Shown here piece by piece: positions 1 to 11,228 of a stretch of DNA of 23,341 nt; the first letter of the stretch is position 1, and the number at the start of each line of letters is the position of its first letter. Below the pieces are notes generated by a model, which saw nothing but the letters and a program-made list of their open reading frames with translations, did not search any database and was not told where the DNA came from. This DNA comes from Ectocarpus siliculosus. Lineage: Eukaryota; Sar; Phaeophyceae; Ectocarpales; Ectocarpaceae. The position numbers were made by a program, and so were the translations under genes. Location: NCBI GenBank assembly GCA_000310025.1, contig FN649730.1:689502-712842 (forward strand). Reading direction: 5' to 3'.

Positions 1-208
1 GTGGAGAGATGGCACCCCCCCTAGACAATTTTTCAAAGCTCGATTGCTCAACAACAACCAAAGCTTGTACCAACTCAATAAATGGTGGTTTTGGAAAAAA
101 TCTCGTCGAGAGCTTTCCGTAAGCGAATGGGGCCCTTTCCGTACCCACTTGGTCGTGGAGCAATCGAGCCGTGAAGCGGTGCCATCTCTCCGCCTATTAC
201 GATTACGG
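1..208. repeat. MITE-like inverted-repeat element, copy 1 (left end cut by window)
   Basis: The two ends are inverted copies: GGAGAGATGGCACC near base 3 faces its reverse complement at about 179-192. Further in, CTCGATTGCTC (about 39-49) faces GAGCAATCGAG. The right end reads TTACGG followed by TA at 209-210. The same CCGTA/TACGG terminus with flanking TA is seen in two other copies (1186-1401 and 12616-12836), so TA is probably the target-site duplication. The left terminus lies before the window. No open reading frame of note. It lies in the RPC1 intron upstream of the first visible exon. Confidence 0.75.
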
Positions 209-342
209 TAGTCGGCATTGTTGTAGGTGGTGGTCAATGATGGCATGTTCATTGGATGCAGCGCTGTCACAAGGTTGTTGGCGTTGTTGGTCAATGGGTG
301 GCATGTTCGTTCGATGTCCTCTGTAGAGACCTCCTCCGTCCC

Positions 343-364
343 CATCATCATCATCATCATCATC
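343..364. repeat. (CAT)n microsatellite
   Basis: About seven CAT units lie just upstream of the C-rich tract and CAG acceptor of the first visible RPC1 exon, so they are intronic. They make spurious poly-Asp and poly-Ile reading frames. Confidence 0.9.
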
Positions 365-392
365 GTGTCCCCGCTCCCCGCCCCCCCACCAG

Positions 393-598
393 ATCAAGGT
401 GATGCCGCCAGAGCTGTCGGGCGCCAAGAGCGCAAGGGCAGCGGAGACGGTGCGACCCAAGACGTTCTTTGTTCTCCAGGCCCTCAAGGCCGTGCTGCCC
501 GGGGTGATCGTCCAAGGCATCCCCTCGGTAAACCGCGCCGTCATCAACGTGCAGGAGAACTCCTCCGGCGCTGCCTCAGGAGCCGCGCCCAAAGAGAG
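393..598 (+). CDS. RPC1: RPC1 exon a
   Basis: The acceptor is the C-rich tract ending CACCAG at 392 and the donor is GTAGGT at 599. It encodes [11 protein letters not shown] and later [19 protein letters not shown], matching the Pol III segment usually written LPxVxVKGIPEVxRAVI. It ends in APKER with a split Arg codon (AG|G) completed by the next exon. Confidence 0.9.
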
Positions 599-3500
599 GT
601 AGGTCGGTGTGGCTGATTCTCGGGGTGATACACATGCGTTTAACTTACGGTTGTCGCGGCGCGCCCAAAGAGAGGTAGGTCGGTATTTTGTAGGGGTTGG
701 CTGATTCCCGGGATGATACACACACACGCATCCAATTCACGTTTTACGCCGACAAGGCGGGGTGCATCGGGTATTTTTTACTCTACACGAACAGAAAGTT
801 GTAGTCGAGATAGTATCAAGATTAGGGCCCAACTAACGGGTTTGGGGCTCGAACCAGCTTTTTTGGTGCCCCAGAGATGCTCTACGGTTGTGTTCTGTTT
901 TTTTTCTTTTCTTTCGATTTTGGAGACAGGTCCAGAAAAGAGCAAAGTTCGGTGAAGGACAATAACGTCGGGAGGGGGCGGGACTCTTGCCACCTCTTGC
1001 CACTTATCGGATTGTTCTGTTGGAGCAGGGTTAGGGCCGGGCTCCGCACGTTGGCTTGTGGTTGTCTCATGTCGGATGAGCGAGATTCTGTTCAAGGGGA
1101 GGGAAACGATCTCGCACGGCCTACACATGTACTTCTAAAACAAACAAAACGGAAAAAGCAAACAAGTGTGTCTCCTCCGCTTATACCGTATATGACACAA
1201 GATAACACACCCCCTGGACCGATTTTCAAAGCTCGACTCCTCCACGACGAAGAGGACGCATAGAGAAAGGACATGTTTTCAGAGAGCTCTCGACCAGACG
1301 GCCTTAACGCCGCCGTTTTCGGCCCTGCGACCTCTGCTGCTTTTGAAACATCGAGCTTTGAAAATCGGTCCAGGGTGTGTGTTACCTTGTGTCATATACG
1401 GTAGTTCTAAAACAAAAAAAACTCTGCGAAGCGGATACGTTTGATTTGACTGGGACGGCATGTTGTCTGGGACCTTGTTTGATCAGGTACCATCTGCTGG
1501 TGGAAGGGTACGGGCTTGCTGCTGTGATGGGAGCGCCCGGCATCGACGGTACTAGAACCAGGTCTAACCACATCATTGAGGTGCGTGGATGGTGGGCGGT
1601 TGAATCGACTTTCTTGGTGTTCATTCACGTACAGTCGTGACTTGCGTAGCCGTTTGACCCCTGGGCACATCCGAATCACGCGCCGGGTGGTTTGTTTGTG
1701 GACTGCCTACTTCAACGAAAAACGAAAAGGGAGAAGGCAGGGGGCACGCAAACCGTAACTCTAACCCTATCTCCAACTTTGCCATTTCTATACTTCGTCC
1801 AGTATGTTTGCTTACTTGAATAACTTACGTAGACTATTGGTGTCTATTGTACTAGTTTAAGTGATGGCGTTTCTGCAACTTATCTTGGTTGTACTGGTGG
1901 TATTGCTAATGTTGCTTCGGAAGAGTCGCGTTTTCTGCCCCCTCTATTTCAATTTTGGCACAGCTTTCAGTGGTCGCTGCGAACCCCTACAAGCGGGGGA
2001 AGCCAGAGGCTCCACGTCATCAATGACCCGTCCGATGGCGTCGCGTTTCCGTAGCTGTGCAGCTGCAGCAAATGGCGCTGTCAGACACACCAGTGTACAG
2101 CAGTAGTGGGCCCTGTACAGTACCGGTATGTGTTCAGAGATTTTACCGGCGCTGTACCATGTGAAGACAACAACAACATACCGGACACTGGCACAATTCA
2201 AAGGACAGAAAACGACTTGGTTTTCAGTGCGTGCGAGCTGAAAACACCGGGATTATACCGGCACCCGGCACTATTCGACCGACACTATACAGGGACCACT
2301 ACTGTACTCAGTACAGGAAAAATCGAACCTAGCACGGTGGTTTGACGAGTTACATGACAACAGCACCATAAAAAACACCTCGAGACACCTCTAGAGCTCT
2401 CAGTGACAGTTGCACCTACACCTCCGAATGTCGTTCTAACCCTAAGAAATTAAAAATACTACGAGTAGTTGTACAAAAACACACATGAACTAATTAAATA
2501 AAGGCCAAATACGTGCGTCTGTCAACTCATGCGCTGTCTCCACTCCACAGGTGTTCCACACGCTGGGCGTGGAAGCGGCTCGGATCATCATTTCGGAGGA
2601 GATCACGTACATCATGAAGGCTTACGGTATCTCCATTGACCGACGGCATCTACTCTTGCTGGCAGACGTCATGACCTTCAAGGTAACGTTTTGCTTGAGG
2701 TTGTTGCTGGCTTGTTCTTGTCGTTTGTTCTATCTACTACTTTGCCATATTCACGAAACTGTTGTTCTATCTACTGCTTTGCCATATGCACGAAACTGTC
2801 GTGCTAGGATTATTTTACATGAACCCATGCCCTATTGTCAAATACACGAAACTGTTGTGCTAGGATTTTTTACATCAACCCATGTCCTATGCCTTTTCCC
2901 GAGCGATCCTGGAGGCTGGGTTCGATGAACCAACAGGCCTTTTTTTTAACCGGGGGGGTGTCTATATCGTCGCTGTTGTTGGCGGAAGTAAACCGCAGTT
3001 TGCGAACCAACCTCTCTAATATACCACTTTTGCAGTGTATGTGAAGGGATGTACATTTCCGGGGTTTTGCATGACTTGGGTGTTGAACGTGTGACCACGG
3101 AAGGACAAAAATCTCTCCTACGACAAGGGTTGGGTCGGTAAATGTCAGCGAAGACGAAGGCGTTTGTGTAGATGAAACAGGTGGGAACTGCAACAGCAGT
3201 TAACCTTCCGGACCTCGCCTGCAATTTTCAAAGTTTGCAAACCACACATACATCACGAGAGAGACTGCCCGTGGGAGATACACGGCAGAGACGTGTGTTG
3301 AAGTCCTTGCACCTCTCGTGTTTCTGTTTGTAGATCACCTGGGCTCCTTCCTGTACAGCAGGAGTGCTTAGCTTGCGATCACCTCCCTGTCTCCTTGTGT
3401 GTTTGGTGCCTCATCGTCCTTCAGGGTGAGGTGCTGGGCATCACGCGGTTCGGGGTGTCAAAGATGCGCGAGTCGGTGCTGATGCTGGCGTCCTTCGAGA

Positions 3501-4152
3501 AAACCACGGACCACCTCTTCGACGCCTCCGTTCACGGCAGACACGACGCCATCGTTGGTGTCAGCGAGGTACGGACTACCGCGGATTACTGTATACGATG
3601 TAAATAGGCAGGGAACAATGGCTTTGGGGGTTGGCTTTGCCTTCAAACTTAATTTGATGAGATGTTTTCTTCTCTGGCCCACTGCTGCTTTTTCTCCAGC
3701 TTAGCGGAGTGTCATGCAGTGCTCCGTCTTTTTTATGTTAACTGTAACAGCGGTTCTGGCCTCCATCCACACCTCCTCTTGCTTCCAAGTCCCAGGCTGT
3801 CGCTAAAACATGTTCGTGACTCAATAACAGATTATGTACACACGTGCTTGCGGACAAGCGGAATGCCTCACTCTCAAGCCGGTATTTCAACTCACGCTGT
3901 GGGCTCAACAACGGGACGAAAATGACAGAACAGGGCAATAAACTTTCCTCAAACCTTCACCCAGCCGGCATTGCAACACCGTGTCCAGCCAACGACAACC
4001 AAGCTAAACTACTTTTCCTGCCCGTGTACACGTCTTTCTGGCAGTGCATCATCATGGGGATCCCGATCCCCTTGGGCACGGGACTGTTCAAGCTTCTCAT
4101 GAACGAAGACAAGATCAAGCCCCCACCTACGCCGGAACTACTGGTTGGATAA
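393..4152 (+). CDS. RPC1: DNA-directed RNA polymerase III largest subunit (RPC1), 3' part, five exons
   Basis: Encodes the C-terminal 226 residues of the Pol III largest subunit, the catalytic core that transcribes tRNA, 5S and U6 genes in the nucleus. Exons: 393-598, 1487-1580, 2551-2682, 3425-3568, 4045-4152. All junctions are GT-AG and keep frame (phase 2, then 0, 0, 0). The spliced protein follows the family block by block: [108 protein letters not shown], then [18 protein letters not shown]. The motif [16 protein letters not shown] and the step from VSE to an IxxGxPxxxGTGxFxLL tail mark RPC1, not RPA1 or RPB1; no CTD heptads follow. It ends TPELLVG and stop, slightly shorter than animal RPC1. 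The 5' exons lie before the window. Introns are 888, 970, 742 and 476 nt. Confidence 0.95.
1186..1401. repeat. MITE-like element, copy 2, in RPC1 intron
   Basis: Terminal inverted repeats are about 50 bp. The left arm begins CCGTATATGACACAAG and includes GGACCGATTTTCAAAGCTCGA; the right arm is its near-perfect reverse complement, ending TGTCATATACGG. TA flanks both sides (1184-1185 and 1402-1403). The inner block TTTCAAAGCTCGA is shared with copy 1. The 216-bp size and lack of coding capacity indicate a non-autonomous element. The TA duplication suggests a Tc1/mariner-type transposase, by inference. Confidence 0.85.
1487..1580 (+). CDS. RPC1: RPC1 exon b
   Basis: The acceptor is GATCAG at 1486 and the donor is GTGCGT at 1581. 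It encodes [14 protein letters not shown], then [14 protein letters not shown]. This is the RPC1 segment LLVEGxxLxxVMxxxGVxGxRTxSNxxxEV. Phase 2 in, phase 0 out. Confidence 0.93.
2093..2325. repeat. Foldback element in RPC1 intron
   Basis: CAGTAGTGGGCCCTGTACAG (about 2100-2119) has an imperfect inverted partner, CTATACAGGGACCACTACTG, at about 2284-2303, with weaker complementarity continuing on both sides. The interior has several CCGG-containing words (TACCGG, ACCGGC, CACCGGG). Its ends do not match the CCGTA MITE family. Boundaries are approximate. Confidence 0.55.
2551..2682 (+). CDS. RPC1: RPC1 exon c
   Basis: The acceptor is CACTCCACAG at 2550 and the donor is GTAACG at 2683. It encodes [20 protein letters not shown], then [20 protein letters not shown], the most conserved stretch of the RPC1 C-terminal domain (family RNA_pol_Rpb1_5). 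Both borders are phase 0. Confidence 0.95.
2725..2893. repeat. Nested tandem repeat in RPC1 intron
   Basis: A 37-nt unit (TTGTTCTATCTACT...CACGAAACTG) occurs at 2725 and 2762. Overlapping its end, a 56-nt unit starting CGAAACTG(T)YGTGCTAGGA occurs at 2791 and 2847. The shared CACGAAACTG word links the two periods, indicating stepwise duplication. The copies differ at several positions. Confidence 0.8.
3425..3568 (+). CDS. RPC1: RPC1 exon d
   Basis: The acceptor is CCTTCAG at 3424 and the donor is GTACGG at 3569. It encodes [20 protein letters not shown], then [19 protein letters not shown] and GVSE. This is nearly colinear with the Pol III largest subunit of animals and plants. Both borders are phase 0. 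Confidence 0.95.
4045..4152 (+). CDS. RPC1: RPC1 terminal exon
   Basis: The acceptor is TCTGGCAG at 4044 and the stop TAA is at 4150-4152. It encodes [18 protein letters not shown], then [17 protein letters not shown]. The GIPxxxGTGxFxLL block is the usual end of the conserved RPC1 core; the short tail is lineage-specific. Confidence 0.93.
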   Translation, partial: CIIMGIPIPLGTGLFKLLMNEDKIKPPPTPELLVG

Positions 4153-5178
4153 CATGGCGAGGCTAGTTCTTGCGGATAGTAATGTCCTGTTTTATTGGTG
4201 TTGTTCGATGTGGGTGGGCCGGTACTCGCGTGTATGTCTCGTTCTTGCTTGCTCTGCGGAATGAGTGTGTGTTGTTCTCCTTTGATTGGTGAAGGTCTTG
4301 AGGGAAGAGAGCCCTCCAATTGTTCCTTCAACGGCAGTACGATACGCGCCTCCGTTTCGCAGACGGCCGCAAATCAATTGGTTTTCTTTGGAACAAGGGA
4401 TTTAGGGGGGAGGGCGAGTGAGTGTGTGTGAGAGAGAGAGGTTGTGTGGTCGTGTTGGTTCCCGCAGTTTTTCATTCAGTGTCGCCCCGATTCAGGCCAA
4501 AAGGTAGTAGGAGGTCTGGCGGTGAGAAATACGAGGGATGCTTATCCTCTGGCTTTTAAATTGGCGGAGCAGGCACGCATAACTCATTCGCCTTGGGAAA
4601 GGTCATGCGAACGGGCTTCGTGGGCACCGTGGCAAGAACAGGGATTTGAGGAAGCCAGCCAAAGCAAGCGTGACGTCAGACTCGCTACAAAGAAACACCG
4701 CTTACGTACGTGGATCGTTTGCGATCAATTGGCGAGATGTGGCTTTCTCTCGGCGTGTCGCACATGTCAGATCGTCATACACAAGCCCTCCGCCGAATGT
4801 TGTAGGTTCACATGTCTGTTCTTTAGTCCGTTTGTCTCGGTGTTTTGACACAGGAGGGTGCTGTACACTGTTGTCCCATCTGACCACGACGGACAGTCAC
4901 TTGAACCTTTTCTGTGATCTTTCGCCATTCGTTTGTCTGTCCAATGCCCTATTTTTGGTGAGCCACATTCAAACAAGACCAACCCTACCGCGGAGGCAAA
5001 GCAATGGATCTCGTTAAATTTTCCGGTTCATTGGCTCCTGCGCTGCCGTTGTGCAGCGCACACAACAGGAATCGGCCACGACCGGTATTGTTTCTATCCA
5101 CTCCATTCAAAGTCACCCTAGCGTTACCCTTGTCCTACTGCAGAGGTCACGCTCACTTACGCAGGTGCGTAGAATTCA

Positions 5179-5298
5179 GACTACAACGCTTTCAACAGCT
5201 ACCTGGCTACAGCCAACGGCATTGCCATGATGCCGTGGAATAACGCTACGCCACATCGCATACAGCTACACGGCGGGAAATATTTCTTCTTGGCTTGA
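5179..5298 (+). pseudogene. Orphan coding-like fragment (unrecognised)
   Basis: After a possible acceptor GAATTCAG (5179) a 39-codon frame reads DYNAFNSYLATANGIAMMPW and ends KYFFLA and stop. Its composition resembles a real protein more than its surroundings do. The YxAFNxYLAxANGI pattern faintly recalls a glycosidase-like TIM-barrel helix, but this is too short to assign. No matching exon was found on either side, so it is either a lone exon of an undetected gene or a relic. Confidence 0.25.
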
Positions 5299-7681
5299 AC
5301 GCAGCTCGAACGTACGCCTGACAGGAATTTGCTACGTGTCTAATTTGTCGCCACATTTAACGCAACAACGACGCCCAGCCGTACACCTCAACCCGAGGAC
5401 CACCACAACATAACTACTTATCTATCTCGGGAAGGAGAGGCCCCGAACGTCGAAAAACTACAACGAGTCCAGCCCTGCGTTCGCAAACTGCTGTCGTCGC
5501 AAAAACTGCTGTCGCAAACTGTTGCCTATACTCAAATCAACCCTTACCCTCCCTCTCCCCCTCCCCCAAGCTAAAGCCATACACTTACCTCCCCGCCCCC
5601 ACCCCCCAACATCAACAATAACCCCACAAGACGGCGATTGTGCGTCACCCCCAACGCCAGTTTGTTCGGCAAGGGGATCGCGGAGGAAGCCGAGAAGGTG
5701 CGTGCACGGCCGTAAGAATGCGAGGAGGGCAGGCAGAGCAGAGCGCAAAAGACGAAGGGGAGAGCGAGCGGGGTTTGGGGGGGGGGCGGTGGGGAAAGTC
5801 AGTGCTCTGAGAGAAATTCGAAATATTGCCCCTTCGCTTTTTTTTTTTTAATGGTATCGATTGAAGAATCAAGCCCGTAACGATGACACGGAGAAAGGAA
5901 GAAGACAGTCGTCAGGTCCAGTTCGCAAGAAAAGTCGTCCAGGGGATATCGAACAAAAACGCAAAGATATTAAAGCAAGCCAGCTTGGAGTCACATCTTA
6001 ATTGCACCTCTTCTCTGTTTTCATCCAGGAATTGAAAATATCGGGGAAAGGAGAACACGATCAAATCACAGACAAAAACAAACAGCGAAGAGAACGCTCG
6101 ACAACAATCGGTGACCAAAGCCACCGTGGACAAATTGAATTGCCCTTCTCCGTCTTACCTAAGCAGAGTCTGACGAGTCTGACTGACGCCTAGCAGTGCA
6201 TTTGGTGCTCTCTTCTGTTTTCCTCTACAAACTGCGCCTGCACTTTGACTGCCGAACGAAGTGGTGTAGGTGACGGCGGGCTGTGGTACGGACTGCTTTC
6301 GTTCTCGAAAATCGTAGTCTGTACGCTTCTCTCTCGATGGAAAGTCCGATGCTTGCATTTCTCCAGGTTCACAGCAGGAAACTCTCTCGCTCGTACTTGT
6401 ATGGTGCAGACCCCCCCCCCCACCCCCGAAAGACGTTGATCTCCCCCCCCACCCCCGCCAACAGATCCAAACCAATCAACGTGTTTTGAGTCGTATGAGC
6501 CGGGTAGGGGGCGGAGTGGCAACGTGCTGGTGTGTCCATTCGTAGACGCTCTGTCATAGGCACGACAGCAAAAGTCTTCAACGGTGTAGAACACGCCCAT
6601 TCTGGATCCCCCCCCCCCCCAACGATGCAAACGCCGTGCACATGTGGAAACCCCCAGTGGGTGTCGGGGTGCTTACGGTGTGTACGGGGAGTCTACGTGA
6701 AAAACGCGGCTCTTCCTGTTGTCTGCAGACGACGCTCTCTCCCTCAAAATCACGGCACGGCAACCATCCTGGAAATCCTCAAGCTTGTGGATGAAACCCC
6801 TCAAGTGCGTATGCGGTTGTGTGCTTGGTCTGCAGGAGCTGTCAGACGTCGGTGTCTGCAGCCCTGGTGTTGACCTCCCTGAACGCGGCAGGGAGGGTTC
6901 CCTCTCTCATGAGACTGTGTAGAAATTCCAACGGTGTGTGGGGGGGTAGTAGGCGTGAATGGGGAGTAGCACGCTGCTCTGTCCTTTTCGTCTTGAATTC
7001 TTGTCCGAAATCTCCGAAATCTCCGAAAGTTGTGGTGGTGGAAAGAAGAAGGAGGAAACGCCGGCACACTTCTCTACGTCGAAACGTGTCGAGACCGAGC
7101 TGTGTGTCTGCTTTTGATCTGCCAACACCAAAAGAGCCCCACATGCCAAGGCAGCACACCCTTAACATTTTTATCCATTCCCTGCCTGCGCGTCGATACA
7201 ATAAACACGCCAAAAAAAAGGAACGCGCAGTAGAAAATGGGCAAGATTCAGCAAGGGAGGGTTGTTCGATCATGTAGTGGGCAAGCGTTCAACAAAAAAT
7301 GCACAAGGTTAGGGAGGGAACGGGAAAAGGTGTTGTTGGGGTTGAAGAAAAGCAGAGTCAGTTTGGTGAAAAAGCTTACCAAAAGTTAATGTAAGAAAAA
7401 GAAAATAAGTCGTTTATTTCCGCCCGTGATAAGTTTCGATGCCTGTCGTCATTGTCGTCAAAACCAACATTACGGGGGCACAAATCTCCTCACGTCCAAC
7501 CAAAAAAGCACGGCAAGAAATAATTCGCACAACATAGCGTAACCAGGCCGAACGTTGGAACCAAGAACAAAGTGTGCGCAAAATCAGGAAATGGAGAGGA
7601 GAGTGTGCGGGCGGGTAGAGACCTCGTAATTTTGGTCGAGGACACAAACCCTGCGATAACTAAGTAGAGGGCTTGTAATAC

Positions 7682-7720
7682 GGTGGGCGCTGTCTTACTG
7701 ACGTACATCGGCGGCACTCC
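7682..7720. repeat. 39-bp dispersed repeat, copy 1
   Basis: GGTGGGC...GTCTTACTG...ATCGGCGGCACTCC, aligned without gaps to 8793-8831 with 33 of 39 bases identical, in the same orientation. Both copies are followed 15-25 nt later by GTGCCCAA. Confidence 0.7.
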
Positions 7721-8792
7721 AAAGACAAGACGTGCCCAACAGTAAAGCGAGATCTAGAGGCAAGAGAGTGCCCGGTTTGAAAGGGCAAGCTCTCGTGAAA
7801 ATAAATCGGGGCGTTTTTTTGGGGGGGTGTGCCACACCCGCTGCAGGGAGACAAGACACCTAGGTGTTCAGTCCCAAAGGGGGAAGAAATCACGGCTCGT
7901 GCAGTTGATCATCGCTCTTTCATCCCCATTGGTCACAATACGCCTGAACGCAAGTGAGACATCTTTACCGCGAAAAATAGACCGAAGCCAGGCAGCGCCC
8001 GCCACCTTCTCTATTTGAAACCCGCGTTACAGTACTGTTGATACCAGGTTGTAATGTTCGCGGGCCATTAGTCGAGGCACACGATACGTGGGATGTTCAA
8101 GAAGTGGCCTCTGGGCGAAAAACAAAAAATGTCCGGTCGAGCAGATAAAAACAGCGAGTTGTACAAGTACCATATTTTCGTGTTGAGTCAAGTACATGTT
8201 GAACAATGACAATATACTTCAGAGTACAAAACATCAGTCAGAAGATGATAAAACATGGTCAGCAGCTAAAAAAGTGTTTTTCAAGAGGCAGGCATGCATG
8301 CAAGAAATACAATCGACAATAGAGCTCGATACGAAACGAGGAACATCCCAACAGCCACAAAGCGGGGAAATAAATCGTGGGCGAACAATCCAAAGAGCAA
8401 AAAAAAACAAGGCACTCTTCTGGAAAACGCGACAACACGTCTTAGGTCTCCGATACATGTGCATACAACTGACTACATGAAAAACACACAAAAAACACAT
8501 TTCAAGGTTATATTCATAGCAGAAGCACTTTTCTCTACTTGATGACGACGTCCTGACAAAACTGGATCGAAGGCACACAACTCAATATCGTTCAAATTAC
8601 ACGAGAAGAAAGCACAGCCAGCATTCCATTCAATAGGCGTGTCTCAGATTTCCTCAACGCTCTTCTTGCGACCTATGGCATATCGACGAGCAGTCAGACT
8701 GCTGTACGAAAAAAAGTACGGACAAAATACTGTTGAAAAAAACATTTCGGGCATACCACTGATTCCACCGCTGAAAAAAGGAGGGACCAATG

Positions 8793-8831
8793 GGTGGGCT
8801 TCGTCTTACTGGCGCATATCGGCGGCACTCC
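8793..8831. repeat. 39-bp dispersed repeat, copy 2
   Basis: Second copy of the 7682-7720 repeat (33 of 39 bases identical). Read on the minus strand, both copies give a GVPPxxxSKTxPT peptide, so the unit may derive from a once-coding mobile sequence. Confidence 0.7.
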
Positions 8832-9177
8832 GTGATGGGGAAAGAAACAAAGGGTGCCCAAGTTTAACGAGACCAAAAACGAAAAGAGCCAGATGATCGG
8901 TCGACAACCGACGGCCTCTGCCACTTGCCACTCCTCCATAGCTTTGAGGCGTACCATACCCTTGTGCTAAGGGTAGCTGTGCTATGCGTGGTCTGCGGGC
9001 GGTCTGGTCTGAAAGCACTTTGTACATGGCGTTTTTTATTTTGGCTCCCTCGAAGGCGAGCTCCCCGAGCGGGCTGCTGCTTGCAAACCTTCTTTCGAGC
9101 TTCTTTTCAATCCTTGCCCCAGTGCTGTACGAGAGGTAACTGCTATATGTATTGCCGAATTGCCAGGCAAAGCCCAA
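8806..9177 (-). CDS. Unrecognised open frame, possibly an exon or element relic
   Basis: A 123-codon frame. Its middle part (YSTGARIEKKLERRFASSS, GELAFEGAKIKNAMYKVLSD, RRPRIAQLPLAQGYGTPQ) has balanced, protein-like composition and no simple repeats, unlike most frames nearby. Its 3' end overlaps the 39-bp dispersed repeat, which hints at a transposon-derived sequence. I see no catalytic motif or family signature, and no clear start context. Treat it as a candidate only. Confidence 0.22.
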   Translation of the reverse strand: MGFAWQFGNTYSSYLSYSTGARIEKKLERRFASSSPLGELAFEGAKIKNAMYKVLSDQTARRPRIAQLPLAQGYGTPQSYGGVASGRGRRLSTDHLALFVFGLVKLGHPLFLSPSRSAADMRQ

Positions 9178-11167
9178 ACCCCCTGTAAGTTCTAAACCTC
9201 AAAACGAACCCGCGCGAAAAAATGCCGAACGCTGCGTGGGTTTGTGCAGCAGTTCGCACGTCGTAATGGTATCAATACTTAGGTTACACTGACGATTAAC
9301 CTTTCTTCTAGCAACCGCCGGTGCCAGCAGGGTCCTTTGTTGTTCATGCACACCAAGATCCTTCTCCACTCCCACCCCCTCTAGCAACGGGAGGGAAAAT
9401 ATTTACGCATGGCAACGCACGACGGCCGCCAACTCAAGAAAGCACAGCAAACTACTTGTCCCCAAACACACTCACATTTTTCGACCGCCTTTCGCCAACA
9501 CTACGACGACGTGCTTCAACCTCCGTCCTTGTCTTCACATCTGGCGTGTTCCAAAAATGACCCACAGCAAAAAAAAAAACTCGGGGACATATTTCCACGT
9601 TCGAATATAGCATCTCTCCGCACCTTGATTGATGCCCGTTGTCGTCGCGGTTCTTGGATTGACTCGCCTTCACGTACGTACGGCTGAGGCAGACGAGTGG
9701 TGGTGTTCGTGCGTGGATGGGCAATGACTTCTCCCGCTCGAAAGTTGATTTACTCGGGGTTAGTCTTCTCCTTCTCATGGCGCCCCCCCCCCCCACTTGG
9801 TGGTTTAGCGAGTACGCCTCTCGTTTGACACAGGGTCCCGTCGAACGGGGACTCGTCTTGGGTCTACCTTCGTAGCGCCGTCGTTCGCGGGTGTCAGAAA
9901 AAAAAAAGGGGCCTAAAACGACCGGCCGCCAGCCAACCCACTGGGTGGTGGTAGAAGACGGTCGTCATGTTTTTTTTTTTTTTTCGGATACTGCGAGCGC
10001 CCTCTGCTACACCGCTGTGGCATCACGTGTCGGCCGGATAAGAACGACGAAGCATTGCTTTATCCTCTCGCTTGATGCTCCCTCGAAAATGAATTGTTCT
10101 CTCTCCCTGTGCGCCAATCAGATGGGAGGGAGCGGTGGTTAGCACTTGATGACCCGCATCGACCGGTGTACTGGCATGGTGCCCTTGTGGTGTGGAACTA
10201 CTGTAAGTAACGAAGCACCTGGGCGCGATATACACCAAGAGAACACGTTCAAAGCGAGAAGCACAGAACGTGTGGGAATTGGGCCGCAACCGAAATCACA
10301 CACGCAACGACCTCAAAATAAGGCGGTGAGAGAGATGTTACTATGTTTCTTGGTGTAATTTATTTAGTGCCGACTCGAACGTGGTGCACACGGGCCTCGA
10401 AGCCCAGCAGGAGAACAGCCTCTAGAAGTGGGTTGTCATGCTACTGGTAATGGGGATTTTGACGTCTTCGTGCTTCCAACCACCATATGCATATGAGGAC
10501 CACGTCCTTTTCTTACTCCTTATCTATGTATCTACAATACGACACCTATGCACATGCGTATGCATCTGCGCGTACAGAATTGCAACCCGTCGACAATAAT
10601 CCGTTCCGACTCTTAGATATCTTCGTCGTCCCACATACAATGGCTAACGAAGCTATAAAGTTCCAGCCTGGTCAATCACGCATCAGCGGATGGTTATATA
10701 CCTCTGGTCCTTGAATTCCTTGAGTTACGTGGGCAACAGGCTAAGCTAACAAAGGCTGCACGTAATAAGGCCGTTTCGTGCATCAAAAACTTCGTGCATC
10801 AAAATCATTTCGTCGATCGGACAAATATTACAATTCGCATGTGAGAAGACTTCAAGACAACAGCAGGTGTCTGCGACAAGGAAGTCCAAGTTCCACGATT
10901 TCATGACGTCACTGGAACAGGCAACGCCAGGCACGCATTGGGGTCAGGAATCCTCCGTGATAGAGACTATTGTAGAGGCGCATCGTCTCTCTGTCTCTTG
11001 CGCTATCTATCGTGGATTGGTCTATAACAGCATCTCATCTACAAATAAAACTGGCGAAAGGAAGTTGAACCTTCGTAAAACACCAAAACAACCGCCGGTG
11101 TATGCCCATCGCTTCTCTCTCCGGGCGAAAAACAACCAAGGCATACCGATGAGATGAGCAAGGAACT

Positions 11168-11228
11168 CCATGGCGATGCTCTTTCTACCCCATGGCGATG
11201 CTCTTGCTACCCCATCGTGATGCTCGTC
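11168..11228. repeat. 22-bp tandem repeat, about 2.8 copies
   Basis: CCATGGCGATGCTCTT(T/G)CTACC starts at 11168 and 11190, and a diverged third copy, CCATCGTGATGCTCG, starts at 11212. The period is exactly 22. Confidence 0.85.

Noticed and set aside
203-727. Minus-strand 174-codon frame with poly-Asp
   Set aside because: It is antisense to the first visible RPC1 exon and its Asp run comes from the CAT microsatellite.
6719-6922. Possible exons after TGTCTGCAG sites near 6727 and 6860 (e.g. HGTATILEILKLVDETPQ)
   Set aside because: The reading frames cannot be joined by introns of reasonable size and no family is recognised.
10867-11157. Plus-strand frame VSATRKSKFHDFMTSLEQ...
   Set aside because: Open for 96 codons after a CAG, but with no recognisable motif, no partner exon and no ATG start; not enough to call a gene.
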